A DNA stretch of 64,000 nt from Tamarix chinensis. Lineage: Eukaryota > Streptophyta > Magnoliopsida > Caryophyllales > Tamaricaceae. The stretch is from assembly GCA_030549775.1 (NCBI GenBank), contig CM060175.1, positions 2,604,564-2,668,563 of the forward strand. The letters are read 5' to 3'. Numbering within the stretch: position 1 is the stretch's first letter; each line of letters begins with the position of its first letter. The translations under genes and the position numbers were made by a program. Positions 35,176 through 48,100 of this stretch are shown piece after piece. The notes beneath the pieces are model-generated. The model searched no databases. It was given only the letters and a program-made list of their open reading frames with translations, and was not told the origin of the DNA.

Positions 35176-35205
35176 TAAATAAATTATACTTAAGAGCTAG
35201 GAAGG

Positions 35206-36385
35206 GTTAGGGCACAACCTAGTGAGGGTGGCAACTAGGTGGTGGCAGTGCACGACGACAGCAACTGCGCCAGTGGTGGTAGAAGTGGTGGTTTGGAGAA
35301 GGTGGTCTTTTAGGCTGGAAGAGAGAGAGTGAGATGGTGGTTGTAATGGTGGTGGACTCTCTAGGTGGAGAGGGTTGGAGTGGTGGTGGTGGCGCAACAA
35401 GGGTGGCGGCAGAAGTGGTGGTGGTTGTGGTGGCCGAGGGTGGTAGAGAAGGAGGGAGGAGGAAGGAGAGGGAGAAAGGGAGAAAGAAGGGAAAATGAAG
35501 GTAGAGGAGGTTCTACTGGATATATTGGGTGGCAAGGGAGGTGGTGATTGCAAAGAATGATGTGGTGCACGACAGTAAGAGGAGCGGCGATGGATGCAAA
35601 GGAGTAGGTTGAGCAACCAACTTTACAGAATTGAGGTGACTCATATAGGGGGATTTAGGGGTGGTGAGTGGCTCGGTTGGTGGAGGGTAATGTAGGGAAG
35701 GGTCTGGGTGGTGTTTTGGGCAATGGCATTGCAAGGTGGCAGTTGGGATGGTATCTGAAGTGGTGGTGGTGCAAATATGCAGGAAAATATGGGCAGGGTA
35801 AAGAAGGCCAAATAGGATCATTCGAGGGGTATTTATAGGCCAATGGAGGGAGGATAAGACAAAGGAGGAAGATGACAAGGGGTCAGGTGAGGCAAGGCTT
35901 GCCGACTGGCGGTGGTAGGCCGGTACGAGCCTGCAAAATCATAGGGTATAGTTGGCAGGGGGAGAGAAAAGAAAGGGGAAAGGGCACACGGGGAAGGAGG
36001 TATAGGGCAGATCGGGGCTAGAAAGGGAAAGGAAAAGGACGGGGGAGAGAGGGGAGAGGTGCAGGACGGAAGTATAGTGGCAAAGTAGAGGACAACGATA
36101 GATTTGCAGGCCGACCTGCAATGTGAGGATGGGGAGAAGGGGGGAAGAAGAAAGGGTTGGACTGGCCAGTCTAGGGGAAAAGAAAAAAAAAGAAAAAGAG
36201 GGAGAGAACCGATGGGCGAGGGAGGAAGGAAAAAAAAAAGAGAAGGTGGGCTAGTCCATGCGGGGGAGAGAAGAGAAGGAGGGGGAAGTTGGGCCAGGTG
36301 TGGACTAATTGGGGAAGGAAGGGGAGAGAAAGAAAAAGGAGAAAAAAAGAAGGACGAAAAGGAAAAAGGAAAAAAGGAAAAATAG
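35206..36385 (+). repeat. Purine-rich tract of unit C
   Basis: GGTGGTGG, GGAGGAGG and AAAGGAGAAA sequence. Opposing open frames (Pro/Ser/His-rich on minus, Lys/Glu/Gly-rich on plus) are composition artefacts with no recognised domain. Confidence 0.7.
35830..35837 (-). promoter_or_regulatory. TATAAATA/CCAAT block of unit C
   Basis: TATTTATAGGCCAATGG on plus; read on minus it is CCATTGGCCTATAAATA. It lies 848 bp from the 36685 end, and its counterpart in unit J lies 847 bp from that unit's end. A probable core promoter, inferred. Confidence 0.6.
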
Positions 36386-36690
36386 GTTGGTTAGGGTGTT
36401 TAGGATATTTTGGTATTTTTGAATAATTAAAAAATAATAAAAATTAGTAAAATAATAATTAAATTCCTTTTTATATTAATTTAGGAGATTTTGGGTAATT
36501 TTTCCTAAATTCTATTTTTAACTAGCAAAATACTCTAATCTTCCCCAATTAAATTCTTTATTATTTTCCTATTTTTTTTGTCTTAAATACTCCCCTTATT
36601 TTAATAAAATAATATATTTAATTAATTTTTCTAATAAATTCCTATTTTATCATAATTTTATAAATTAGGGTTTTGGGGTATTATAATAAT

Positions 36691-37604
36691 GGTTTAAGGC
36701 ATCACGGGTTTTCTTCCGAACCTCCTAGCTTTATGAATACTCCAATAAAAAATGTGGGATGGTTTAAATCTTCCTCTCAAAGCATAGAATGCAATGCACC
36801 TCATCAAGAAATTCCATCTAGTGAAGCTCTAACTTTGTTGAAAATTGTTCTTGAACAACAAGCCATGTAAGAAACTGATATTTAGGGGCTACCAAAGAAT
36901 ACCATGCTAATTTATAACACTAGATAGTGTCACCATTGTCTCTCACCATATCATAAACTTTTTGAATGTTGTAGAATCCCTCAATCTCCATGCAGTCCTA
37001 TTTATGTTGAGGATCATAAAAAAAACCATAATTATTATCTTAAAAACTTGTTGTAATTGTCATGAGCATAAATGAATTACATTGAAGTACCACAAAATAA
37101 ATGAGTTTAGATATATGGCATGCACCCATTTTACCAATAATGAGTCTTTCTTAATACAAATTTTACATTGAAATTTCTCCAATGCCACCTTTTTCCATGT
37201 ATGCATATTAATAAGTCCTGACCCCCCTTATTTCATGGGAGAACAAACCACCTGCCATGCCTCTAGTACTTTCCTTAGCATATTAATCTTACCCTTCCAG
37301 AGGAACTTCCTATATATGCTTTCAAGTTGATGCACTAACTTGTTTGGAAGTATAAGTAATTGACATTAGAACAATTGCATGTTAAAAAAACACATTTTAG
37401 AATTTTTCACTCTTTTGGCGTTGAGTAGAAGCATGGTATGCCAACATGTGAGTATCTTTGCCATTTTATACGCCAAACTCTATATTTGAATTAAAGTTAA
37501 TAAAAAAGAAGACAGCATGACACCTAGGTAGGAGAAGAGAAAAATGCCCTCCTTAAACTACAATCTTTAAAGAATTTGGGTCTTTACCCTCCCATCCACT
37601 ACAC
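36691..37604 (-). pseudogene. LINE pol fragment (RT thumb to zf-RVT)
   Basis: Minus reading gives AKILTCWHTMLLLNAKRVKN, then HQLESIYRKFLWKGKINM and EAWQVVCSPMK, then GGSGLINMHTWKKVALEKFQ, and later WYSLVAPKYQFLTWLVVQEQ. This matches the order of the C-terminal region of plant LINE ORF2. Frameshifts and stops are present. Confidence 0.7.
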
Positions 37605-37607
37605 TAA

Positions 37608-38070
37608 TGGTCCGTTTGAATTAGGGTGAATCGAGGTGATGATGAATATTAAAAATTAACCTAGGTGAAGGGAATGGAGGTGAATTAGGATGAATATTTT
37701 AAAATGCTGTTTGGATGATATTAACCTAACCTGAGTGCATCAGAATGAATATTTTAAAATTTTCATTTATATTGAGGTGAATGATGATTAAAAAAATAAA
37801 ACAAATGACATTTATACCCTTGTATTAAATAGATAAGTCCTATTAAGGGGTATTTTGGTCCTATCAAGTCAAAATTTTACTTATTTTTTTCAACTTCACC
37901 TCAGTTACCCTCGAAATCGGAGGTTAATAAAAATGAGGCTAATCAAGGTGAATGGAGGTGAAACATTAATCTTTATTCACCTAGGTAAAATTATTAACCT
38001 GGTACCCAAATGGGGTGAATCAATTGATTCACCTCCATTAACCTCCTTCCACCCCAATCTAAACGTAGGG
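37608..38070. mobile_element. Tourist-like MITE
   Basis: A 463-bp non-coding insert flanked by TAA (37605-37607 and 38071-38073), interrupting the LINE. Ends read inward are TGGTCCGTTTGAATTAGGG and CCCTACGTTTAGATTGGGG (12 of 19 match). GAGGTGAAT/ATTCACCTC words recur along both arms, giving a long imperfect fold-back. Size, TAA duplication and composition fit Tourist (PIF/Harbinger) MITEs. Confidence 0.65.
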
Positions 38071-38073
38071 TAA

Positions 38074-38917
38074 AGTAAATATTAGATTTTTGTGGGTGAA
38101 TAACAAGGTCCGATCTATTAGAAAAATCATCAATAACCTTAATATGCTTACAAATAGATTGCATCTCACCCTAAAAAAAAGAATAGCATATAATCTACAA
38201 ATGCTAAGTTAATAGCCTTTAGTTTCTTGAATTTAGAGTGGCTTATACAATCTGCCCCATCTCATAAGAGCTTGACCATTAGAGGGAAATAGTTAACCAC
38301 ATGAATAAACAAATAAGGTGACAATGGGTATCCTTAATCGAGCCTCTATTATCCCTTATACCTTAAATGATGAGGGTAAGCTCTCCATTAAGAAAAATAA
38401 AGAAAGAACTTGTAGTTACACATAAAATAATACATTTAACCACTTGGAGAAGAAATCCATATGCATGAAAGACTTGTTGTAAGAATCCCCAACTTATTGA
38501 ATAATATACTTTCTTGGTATCAAGCTTCATCATGCACCTTAGTGAAACATGTTTTTGTGCACATCTACGAATTAGGTCAACTATAAGTAGAATACTATCA
38601 CCAATTTTCCACCCCTTTTCAAATCATGATTGTGCTAGGTCAATGATGAAAGACATGGCACTTTGTAATCTACTAATGAGAATCCTTTAGATGATCTTAT
38701 AGAGCACCCCAAAACATGTAATAAATCAAAACTCACCTATGGAATCATATCTTTTGAGGATGAGGGTTAATAAGGAAATGCTAATATTTGGTAGAAGATT
38801 CACAATTGCAAAGAAGTCCTTGATCATATGCTCAACTTCATCACTAATGACACACTTAGCCTTTCTTCTTTTTAAAAAAACACGACTGTAAAACCATATA
38901 CCATCAGAGCCTTATTA
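38074..38917 (-). pseudogene. LINE reverse transcriptase core, decayed
   Basis: Minus reading includes LRCMMKLDTKKVYYSISW (the KAYDSVSW-type motif), FLNGELTLI, a decayed LAFVDYMLFF in place of the YADD/FADD active site, and upstream IGDNKAL and EVEHMIKDFFAIVN. The changed active site and multiple stops make it inactive. It breaks off at 38917 where unit I begins. Confidence 0.75.
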
Positions 38918-38922
38918 TCACC

Positions 38923-41900
38923 TATAACACCCCAAATTTTATTATTGAATTTTTTTAAGAGGAAGTGTAATACTAAAATAATTGGGTGTTGCTACCGCAA
39001 TTGAAATAATTTTGACTTACCATACCATCCTTATATCAATCACAAGGGAAAATAATTAGAATATAAAACATGATAAATAAAAAATGAGAAAAACTTCATA
39101 AACTTAATATGAGTTTGGAGATTAAATCTTATTACAATATCCAAAAATACATAGAAGGGATAGAAATTAAAAGTCTAAAAGGCTATTTGGCCAAAAATGA
39201 TAACCATATAACATGACTCTATGATCAACTCGATACACAATATCACTCCTCCATACATAAGGAATCATATGTGATAAAGTCATCCAAAGGTTTCTTATTG
39301 ACCCACAAAAAAACATTTGCACCATCTAATCGTGAAAATGAGATACACCCATGAAAAGAATGATCAGTACACTACACATTGAGTAAGGTAACAATACAGT
39401 CGAGAAAGGACATAAAGATTTATATTTGTTCACATTAGAGAATAAGCATACATATGTGTTAACATAAAAGGATGCAAGGTAAATTTTGATTATAGATCTC
39501 ATTATTAGATATAACATAATCCATTCTTTTATTTATGTTTAGTTTAGGGAACCCCCTATTATTAATTTGGTGAAATGGATTAAAACACCTTCCGTGGAAA
39601 AACTAGCTTGGCCACAATTATTACATCAGTGGAATAGACTCTTCACCTCTAAGGACAAAACACACCTGTCCATTATTCTTAAACTAGTGGAACGTTCTAA
39701 ATCACCTCCTAGGGTATAATGTTCTTGGCCACTATTATTAATTTGGTGGAATGGACTATTACCCCTCCATCTTAACTCACGTGGTCTTTTAATTTAAGCT
39801 ATTAATGTCTTAGTCATTAGTTACCTATCTCAGTATCATATTTTCATTCACATTAAGGTTAGGGTCTCCAATTTTTTTAGTTTGGTGGACTGAGATGAAA
39901 CACTTGCTAGGATAAAATGTGTTTAACCATCATTATCATCTAATGGAAAACACATAAAACACTTCAGTTCGACTAATGTGATCTTTCACTTTAAATTATT
40001 AATATCATCATGTGATATTTGCATAGACATGCAAGAAAACCTATTTGAGGCATGTAAATCACAACAATATAGTTAGCAATGTTGTTCTTAAGGTATAACA
40101 CTATAATCTCCCTAAGAAACCTTAATTTCTTATTATAAGCATAACTTCTTCCATGTTGATCATTTATCCACCAATTTTAGCACATCCTCCTCAATTATTA
40201 TTGTTATCAACTTACCTATGAAGTTATAACTCTAATGTACTACACATGAAATAATATACCTATCTCAAGAGTTACTATTTATAACTCTTATAAAACCCTA
40301 ATTTCACATTTATATATATATCCATAAGATTCATATAATCAAAAGATTCAATATGCATTCCTAGAATAACAATATTAACAACATATGTGAAAATCCTAGT
40401 CTAAATCTAAATTTTTACACATGTGATATTAACCTCAACTCTAGGGTTACTATTCCCAAATTAAGTCATTTTCTCATTTTATTAGGACTTAGTCCATTTA
40501 TAATTACTCTAAAATTTCACATGATATAATTAGAATGTTTTAAACCTCTTAAAACATTAAAAAACAACAAAATATATATTTAACCTATATTTACCAAAAT
40601 GCCTTTAAGGATGGGAAAATACTTTTATTTCACAAAACCTTATATGTTTGATATCAGTATTTTCAAATCCTCAAATTATTACATCAGCATACATATTAAT
40701 TACACTTAGTAGAAAATTACAATAATTTATCCAACCTACATTACAATACCATATATATCACACCATTTCACTTAGGCCTTACAATATAATAATTATCACA
40801 ACGATATCATATTAGCACATGCTTTCTCCTTCCCACACACTTTTAATCATACGATCCACATTATCATATCATAAAATTAACACCATGAATTTAACACCAT
40901 GAATTTAACAACATGATAATATACACAATCATTCATAACATTTATCATTAAAAGTTTAAACTACAACTTGTATCATTACCCAAAATAAAATCATTCTCTA
41001 AGAACATATATCCTATTTTTCCTCCTTTGAGACCTGAAAAAAAACCACCTAAAAAATAATGATAAAGCACAATTATAACTTATGGATATAACCAAGGAAA
41101 GGAAAATATAATAGAGAGTGAAAGAATGGATCGAAAACCAAATTGCAAGGCTCAAAGGTATATTTATGGAACTTTGTGCAACAAAGAGAGAGGGAGTGGA
41201 AACTAATGCCAAAGTAGTGGGGGTTAGAAATGGATTTAGCTACCATTACTAGTTGTAGGGTAAGACAAGGTGGGCTAAATGGGATGAAAGAAGATTGATG
41301 GAAATAAACAAAGGGTTGGTTGTGGCTTCAGTGTTGGATATAAAAGAAAATGAAGAGATTTCAGTGGTGATGGCCAAATGATTAAGGGTGGTTTCCATGG
41401 TGGATGACAAAGCAAATAGGGTATGAAAAGCAAGGAATCTAGTGTAAGGGAGGAAGGAGTGCTAGAGGGCGGTAATGTTATTGTTGTTATTTTTTTATAA
41501 CATTTGTGGCATTGGTGAATAGGAGGAAGGGAGAGAGAGAAAGCTTTGCCATTGCTGTTACTCTTCAATAGAAATAAAGGGAAGAAAGGAAGTGGTTAAA
41601 AAATTAAATGAGGCTACATTTATTATGGGATATATATATATACACACATACATCGTGTACATGGTGAAAAATGGCAGAGGGAAGCAAGAGGAGTGCGGCA
41701 TATTGTCAGGTAATTTTTCCATAAACATATAATGCCAAAGGTAGGAGGTGATAATGTGATGATGATGGTAGGGTAGGTAGACTATGGCAGTAGGGATTTA
41801 GGTGGGAGAGTAATTCATGCAGGAAGAAGAGGGAGGAGAAGGAAAAGGCAAATCGAGCATAAGGAATGAAAAGAGAAAAGAAAAGGAGAAGAAGAAAAAG

Positions 41901-42161
41901 GAAAAAGGAAATGGAGAAAAGGAAAAATAGGTTTGGAGTTAGGATTGGAATTAGGCTAAAATAATTTAGATTAGTATATTAGGATAAAATTAATTATCAA
42001 CTATCTAGGGTAAGGTTTAGGTTAACAATATTAATGACTTGAAACAAAGATTAACATTAGGCTAAGATTTTAAGATTAAGGAATTAGGATAAGGTAAAAT
42101 TATCACAAAAACCATGTTTTTAACCTCATCATGTGAATTAGGATCCAAGTGGGAATGTATA
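38923..42161 (-). mobile_element. Giant LTR-like unit I
   Basis: Starts TATAACACCCC at 38923; the likely end is GGGAATGTATA at 42161, with TCACC and ACACC flanks (four of five match). Length is about 3.2 kb. It contains a diverged hairpin array (39550-39960), a decayed stem-loop block (GATCAGTACACTACACATTG near 39366), a TATATTTATGG block at 41157, a purine-rich part (41230-41930) and an AT-rich tail. Its right edge overlaps the TATAACACCCC start of the next LTR, so the exact boundary is ambiguous. Confidence 0.55.
39550..39960 (-). repeat. Diverged hairpin-repeat array in unit I
   Basis: Six units near 39551, 39611, 39671, 39735, 39870 and 39922, for example GGCCACTATTATTAATTTGG followed by TGGAATGGAC. 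The two-block plan is kept although the loops differ from the C-type units. Confidence 0.65.
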
Positions 42162-45100
42162 ACACCCCACATTAAAATAATTTTAATTATGTGTATGTTA
42201 TGTATAAAATGTAGTTGTTTTGGTGGGTGTTGAGAAAATGCTTGGAAATGATATTTTTAGGGGACTAGTTGACTGGCCTTTCAACGCCAAATGATAGGCG
42301 CATATGGTAACCTGGCTTGCACCTTAATTTTTAGTTCTTTGTGAATATAAATCTTGAACAACCTTTTTATTATTTCTTTTTGGTGCTAATTAGAATATTT
42401 AGGAGATGAGATATTTTTTTATTAAATTTGTTTGGGTTGCATTTGATTTAAATTAAAAAATACTCAATGTATCTTTTTGGCCTCCTTTTGGCACCTTTTT
42501 TTTTCCTTCTTGCTTTACATCTCTCCTCAACTAAAGCTTGAGTTTGTAAGCTACAAAATATGATGGAAACCCTTTTTACTTGATTTCCTTTCTTTGGGAG
42601 GTTGTGGTGATAGACATAACCCTTTATCTTTACTTATGGACCCTAATATTTTTTCTGAGCACTCAAGTGTGTCTTTGGGTGCTACTTGTATTGACTTTTT
42701 AACCTAAAATTCAACCATAAGGGGCCTAGGGAAGGTGTTTTTATTTTTATATTTATTTTTATACTTCACCTCTTCTTTTCATTAATTATTTAATATTTAT
42801 GAGTTCATACTTTGACATATTTTATACCCCTTTAATCTTAGCTTTTGGTGTTTCATTTGAAGAATATATGAGGATAATTACAATTTTGTGCTTGAGTGAT
42901 AATACTCTCATATATTTAATTATTTGAGCTAAAATGATACAAAATTTATGGATTTAAATTATGATGTTATTTATTAATTCTTTTAATTTTATTTTATAGG
43001 TAAAATAAGAAAAAAAATGGTTTCGGTCCTTTTGACCAAAGGCCCAAAAGTCCAAAGGCTTGGAACTTGGGTAGCATAGGTGCAAGCCCAAAAACATATA
43101 TAAGAAAAAAGTGAAAAAGAAGAAATAAGAATAAAGGAGGTAGGTCAGACAACAAAAAAGGCCAAAGTCTGGGGAGCTATGAAAAAGATAGAGGCAAAAG
43201 AGACATAGAGCACTAGAGGCTTGGCTAAAAAGAAAAGAAAAAAAAATAAAGAAGAAAATAATAACCAAACAGGCCTAATGGCTTGGAAAGGAAAAGAAAA
43301 GCAAGGCACAGGCTTAAGAGGAGAATAAAAGAAGCAGGAGAGAGAATAAAGAAGAGGGGTAGCATAGGGATATAAAAGGTGAAGGCTTTATGAAAGCTGA
43401 GAAAAAGAAAGGAGAAAGGAGCCTGACACCACAGTAGGAGGCAGAAGAAAAGAAAGAAAGGAAAGAGAGAAGAAAAAAAATATGAGCATTGGAGAGAAAA
43501 GGAGGCAGAGGGGCGAGGGGCATGGAAGAAAAAGGAGAGGGGAGGAAAACACTAATGTGCGTTAGGGAGGCTAGAAACATCAGACACAGAAAGAGAGGAG
43601 ATAAATTAGAGAAGAAGAAAGAAGACCGGCATAAGAGAGAGAAGAGAGTGGGGTGCTAGGGGCGAAATAGAGGAAAAGAAACCCAAGAAGAATTTATTTC
43701 AAATGAAATTTAGCAATTTTTCATTCGAATAAATTGCTAAATTTGTATCCATATTTATTTTTAGTTCTTTCTTTCTCTTTCTTATATATATTTTCAATAT
43801 ATATTTTTATGTAATTAATTTGATCATTATGACCGGCTGATTATTTATTGCCAAGGAATAGATTGAAACCCTAATTTATGGTTTGAGATATGATATTTTT
43901 TTTTGTTTCATGAAATTGTTCTTTAACTATATTTTAATCATTATCTTTTATATATATGATTCTATTAAGTATGATTTATATAGTGCATGTCTTGTTCTAA
44001 TTTCTTCATAGTGACAATATATTATTATATGCCTAATAGGTAGCCATATAAATGTGCTAGAATTTATATGTATAGATTGGAGCTAGGTTAGATAATAATT
44101 CACTTAATAGCTTTGTGATTCTAACCTACGTGGTGGAACGTTTAGATACGTGTGGCTCAAAGGAGAGAAATACAACTAGATATGCTTATTGTACTAGTTT
44201 GGGTACTTAGATTGACATCTTTTCATTTATACTTAATGCATCAAATCTAGTTAAATATAAGAGCCACTTCTTGCTGCTATACTTCTAGTGTTCAATAGGA
44301 TTTGATATCGGTGCTTTGTCATATTAATTATTTTAGGAAATTAATATAAGGTGTATAGACCCACTTTTGGCTTACAACTTGGCCAGTTTCCTTCTCATAA
44401 TTATAAGATGACCTAGAAATCATTATTATATTGTGACCTAATCTAGAAGTGAATTTTGATTTTCCTAGCATATTTATCATATTTGTAGTTATCCATTATT
44501 TTTATTCTTTTATTTTATTTATTCTTTTTATTATTTTCTATTTTTTAAAAGCCCCCCATTATTTTATTTTTATTATTATTTATTTATTTTGTGTAATTTG
44601 ATATTTTTTTAATTTATCTTTATTATTTGTGAGCTAGTTAAATAGAGTTAAGCCCTCACAATATCCGATATAAAACGATATCATTATTTACTAATACTAC
44701 AGTTGAGTATAAGAGGATTTAAATTGCATGTTGGTTATAACCACACCAAATATGTTCTTATTTCCAACCATATTTCTCTAAGTGTTGAACTTTAGCCTTT
44801 TACCTTTCACCTTTCCTCTCTATTTTCTATTAGTTCAAAATTCTTTTTCTATTTATTTATCCAATTATTTAACTCTATTATTCATCTTTTGCACTCTACT
44901 AATCATTTTACCAACCATATATTGTTTTCCTTTAAGAAAGATTGAGTTAGTTATCAGAGAAAGGTAGAGTTCTTAAAGTTTTTGCATATTTTTCTTTTAT
45001 TAGCTATTTATGCCTAGAGAGGAGGTTGATATCCCTTTATCATATGTTTTCCTTCTATTTATTTGTTAAATCTCATGGATTTGGTTGGTTTTGATTGGTT

Positions 45101-48100
45101 CATTTATGTTTTTGGAAGTTTCTCAAGTTGATATAGTGTTGGAGCCTTGAGGCTTGATGTGACACTTTCTTTTTTATGCTTAGTGTTGATTAGCTTAAGG
45201 TCCAATAAAGTCTTACTCTTGATTATGGTGTTGTTTGTGATGCATGAATGACTTTTTATTCCATTACGCCTTTGATTTATGTAATTTTATTCTCAAGAGT
45301 AATTTAAAACATGTGTATCATGAGATGGTTGATTTTGATGTTTGGTATGAATTTAATCTTTTAGCATATTCTATATTATGTGATTATTTCATGCACCATA
45401 TTTTATATGTGTTATTATGGTTGTTTTTGCATGGATAATGATATATAGAATGCTATTGAGGATTATAAAAGAATTCTCTGACCTTTTCTTAGTTTTTCAT
45501 GCAAGAATGAGGAATAAGTGTGTTAAGTTTGGTTTGAGCATATTGAGGTTTTTTTATAGGGCATGCATTTGAGTGTGAATTTTATATCTAGAAATCATGA
45601 TAAAATCATTTAAATTGGTTGTGAATATTTTAGTTTTTTATTATAAATATTTCTATTAATTTAATACTTGTTTGATATTGTGCTGAAGGCACTAGTTGAC
45701 TGGCAGCATCTCATCACTTAACTTTATCCTTTTTGTAGAATATGCTCTCCATTCTCATGAAGGTAGTCAAATGGTATCTACTTTACCCTTTTTTCATGTA
45801 CTTTCTATTTCAACCCTTTTCAAGTTAGTTAGCCTTATGCAACCAGTCAATTAGTACCCTAAGACATTTTTTTTTCATAATTTATGGTCTTACCTTGCAT
45901 GTTTGACTAAGGTTTCACCTCTAGTTGACCTAGAATTTGAATTTGCATTTATTATCCTTGGATTTAATAAATGGATTTAGGTAAATGAAGAAAATGTTAT
46001 TTTTTTTAATTACCTTTTTTTTACCATGTTGTGTATATTTCCATTATGGTGTAACAAGGCATTTTAATAGTGCCTTTCGTTTATATACCCACTAGTGGTT
46101 AGACTAGTGTCATTTGCCCTAGTTGGCTCGAGATAGGTGTTCTCTTTACACATACCCACATTATTTGACTATTCTTGATGTGTCATGTTGGGTGTAATCT
46201 TAAAACACTAATGATGCATAAGTAATAGTACGTTTGGGACTATATTTTCTAACTCTCATTCCTAGATAGAAGGAGTTAGCACGGCGGAACCCTTTATTGT
46301 GTTTTACATATGAGTAGTGCTTTTCATACTCTTCTAGATTTATGTTCTTTTAGGGGCTATCAATAATAAAGTGGTTATGGTCACCTTCATGGTTTTAGTT
46401 TCCTAATGTGTGGCACCCCCATTTTTATAAACATAATTTTTTACAAGAAATTTTATGGAAGCTAAATAGGAAATGTTGTGTTACCGTTGTATCTAACACA
46501 TAAGAGGTAAATCCTTTAACTTGTCTATTTCAAGTGCTAGGCTAAACAGTTAACTCATATCCCTAGAGTTAGGCATGACTATCACCTAACCTAATTCTAA
46601 TACAAGATCAATAACATATAGCATAGCTTGACAAGATCTAAAAGAACTAGAATACGAGATCTTAGGGATCTAAATTGAAACATTAAATGAGCCAACCTAT
46701 CACTTGATACTCCTAGTCCTATGTGAGACAACTAAGACTTGGTACTCAAGTGTAAGAAAAACGAAGAGTGTACTGAGCAAGATCTAGGTATAACACATAT
46801 GCACACTATCACATCATGTAATAGAATAACTTTATAAGAACATGGTATAATAACCTAAGATTGTATGCCAATATCTAGGTATATAACACATGTAACCAGT
46901 AAAGTAAAGCCATATGCATCTCTAGGAGTGCAATTCCGATTATTAATCTATCATATATTATGATCATATAAGTCTAATTTCTTATGTTTTGACCTATGAT
47001 CACTCAAATTTTTTTTAAAGTTTTTACACTTATAAATATTGATATATAGGCATCCCATCCTATCATAAATGGACACAAGCTATTGGAAACAATTAAAGCA
47101 TATATCAATGTTCACATATGGACATTGCATCCTACCACAAATTGACAAAAGCCATAGGGCATAATCATAAACATAACACTCTCAATAATAAATCAATACA
47201 CATGACCATCATGAATAGGAATCTCAACACATGACCATCGCGACTAGGAATTGACACATGGCCAACTTGGATAGGAATATCAATACATGGCCAACTTTTA
47301 AATTCTAATTCAAGATAACAAGATCCTAAAGTCGAATTGATCACATTATTGATCTATTTAGTTTTAAAATACCAAAACCCTTTTTTGTTTTTAAGATAAA
47401 AAAAAAGACAAATATAAATAGCTTAAGCAAGTGAAAATAATATCCCACATCAAATTAAGAAAAATCTCTGTTCACAAAATCACTATTTACAATTGATGGG
47501 AAATTTCATTTTCTACGAAAAAGTTTAAATCCAAAAACTAAAAATAATTTATTATTGATAATTACTATTCACCATAATATACTATTCATGAGATTCATGA
47601 AATCAAAATATCCCTAATTATGCTATAAAGGTTAGTTTTGGGTTAATTATTCATTATAGAGAAAATACTTATCATAAAAATAATTAATTAATAATAAACC
47701 CTTATTAGGGTGATTAGAGCATCATTAGCGAAGAATAGTTTGACTATTATAGAACACACCTAAATTTACCAAACTTTCAACCCTAATTAAAAGCCCTTAA
47801 ACATGGTTTATAGTGAACATGTTATATATCAAAGTTTATCTATTAATTTCAAGGATTATCATGATATCACCTAATTAATAAAAATGAAAAAATATTACAA
47901 TCCTTTACGAAAACACAATAACATTCCAACTTATCTAAAGTCATCAAATATTTAAGCATCAAAACATACTCAAATCAAAGCATGCTTAGCATCAAAGTTC
48001 ATCAATAATTTAATATGTACAACATGGTATAATCAATCTAAGAAAAATATCACGATCCATAAAACCGCCAATTTGGTCGAAACACTAAAAACTCAAACAT

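Larger units (their letters stand above)
32577..36685 (-). mobile_element. Giant LTR-like unit C inserted in the LINE
   Basis: Starts TGTAACACCC at 32577 and ends GGGGTATTATA at 36685, with ATAAT duplicated at 32572-32576 and 36686-36690. Length is 4109 bp. It carries, in order: a GC-rich block CATGGGGGTGCTACTACCGT; paired stem-loops; a six-unit hairpin array; an ACACCGGG...CTCCTTAGG block; (AAT)n; a purine tract; a TATTTATA block; and an AT-rich tail. There is no ORF or terminal direct repeat. The LINE frame resumes across it, confirming the boundaries. Confidence 0.9.
32232..38917 (-). mobile_element. L1-type LINE, 5'-truncated, broken by two insertions
   Basis: Oriented minus: the poly(A) tail appears as T8 at 32232-32239 next to GGTAAGTAAAGG, which complements the CCTTTACTTACC ends common in plant LINEs. 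Pol pieces follow at 32400-32576 (zf-RVT end), 36691-37604 (thumb to zf-RVT) and 38074-38917 (RT core). Frameshifts and stops are frequent. Unit C and a MITE interrupt it, and unit I adjoins its 5' end. Confidence 0.75.

Noticed and set aside
35197..36385. Pro/His-rich minus and Lys/Glu/Gly-rich plus frames
   Set aside because: Purine tract of unit C, not conserved as protein in the other units.
36673..36870. 65-codon plus frame right of unit C
   Set aside because: Minus strand there is LINE pol; the plus frame is antisense and spans the element junction.
43314..43580. Ser/Phe/Leu-rich minus frames in 42950-43580
   Set aside because: Complement of a purine-rich part of the long LTR; no domain or start context.
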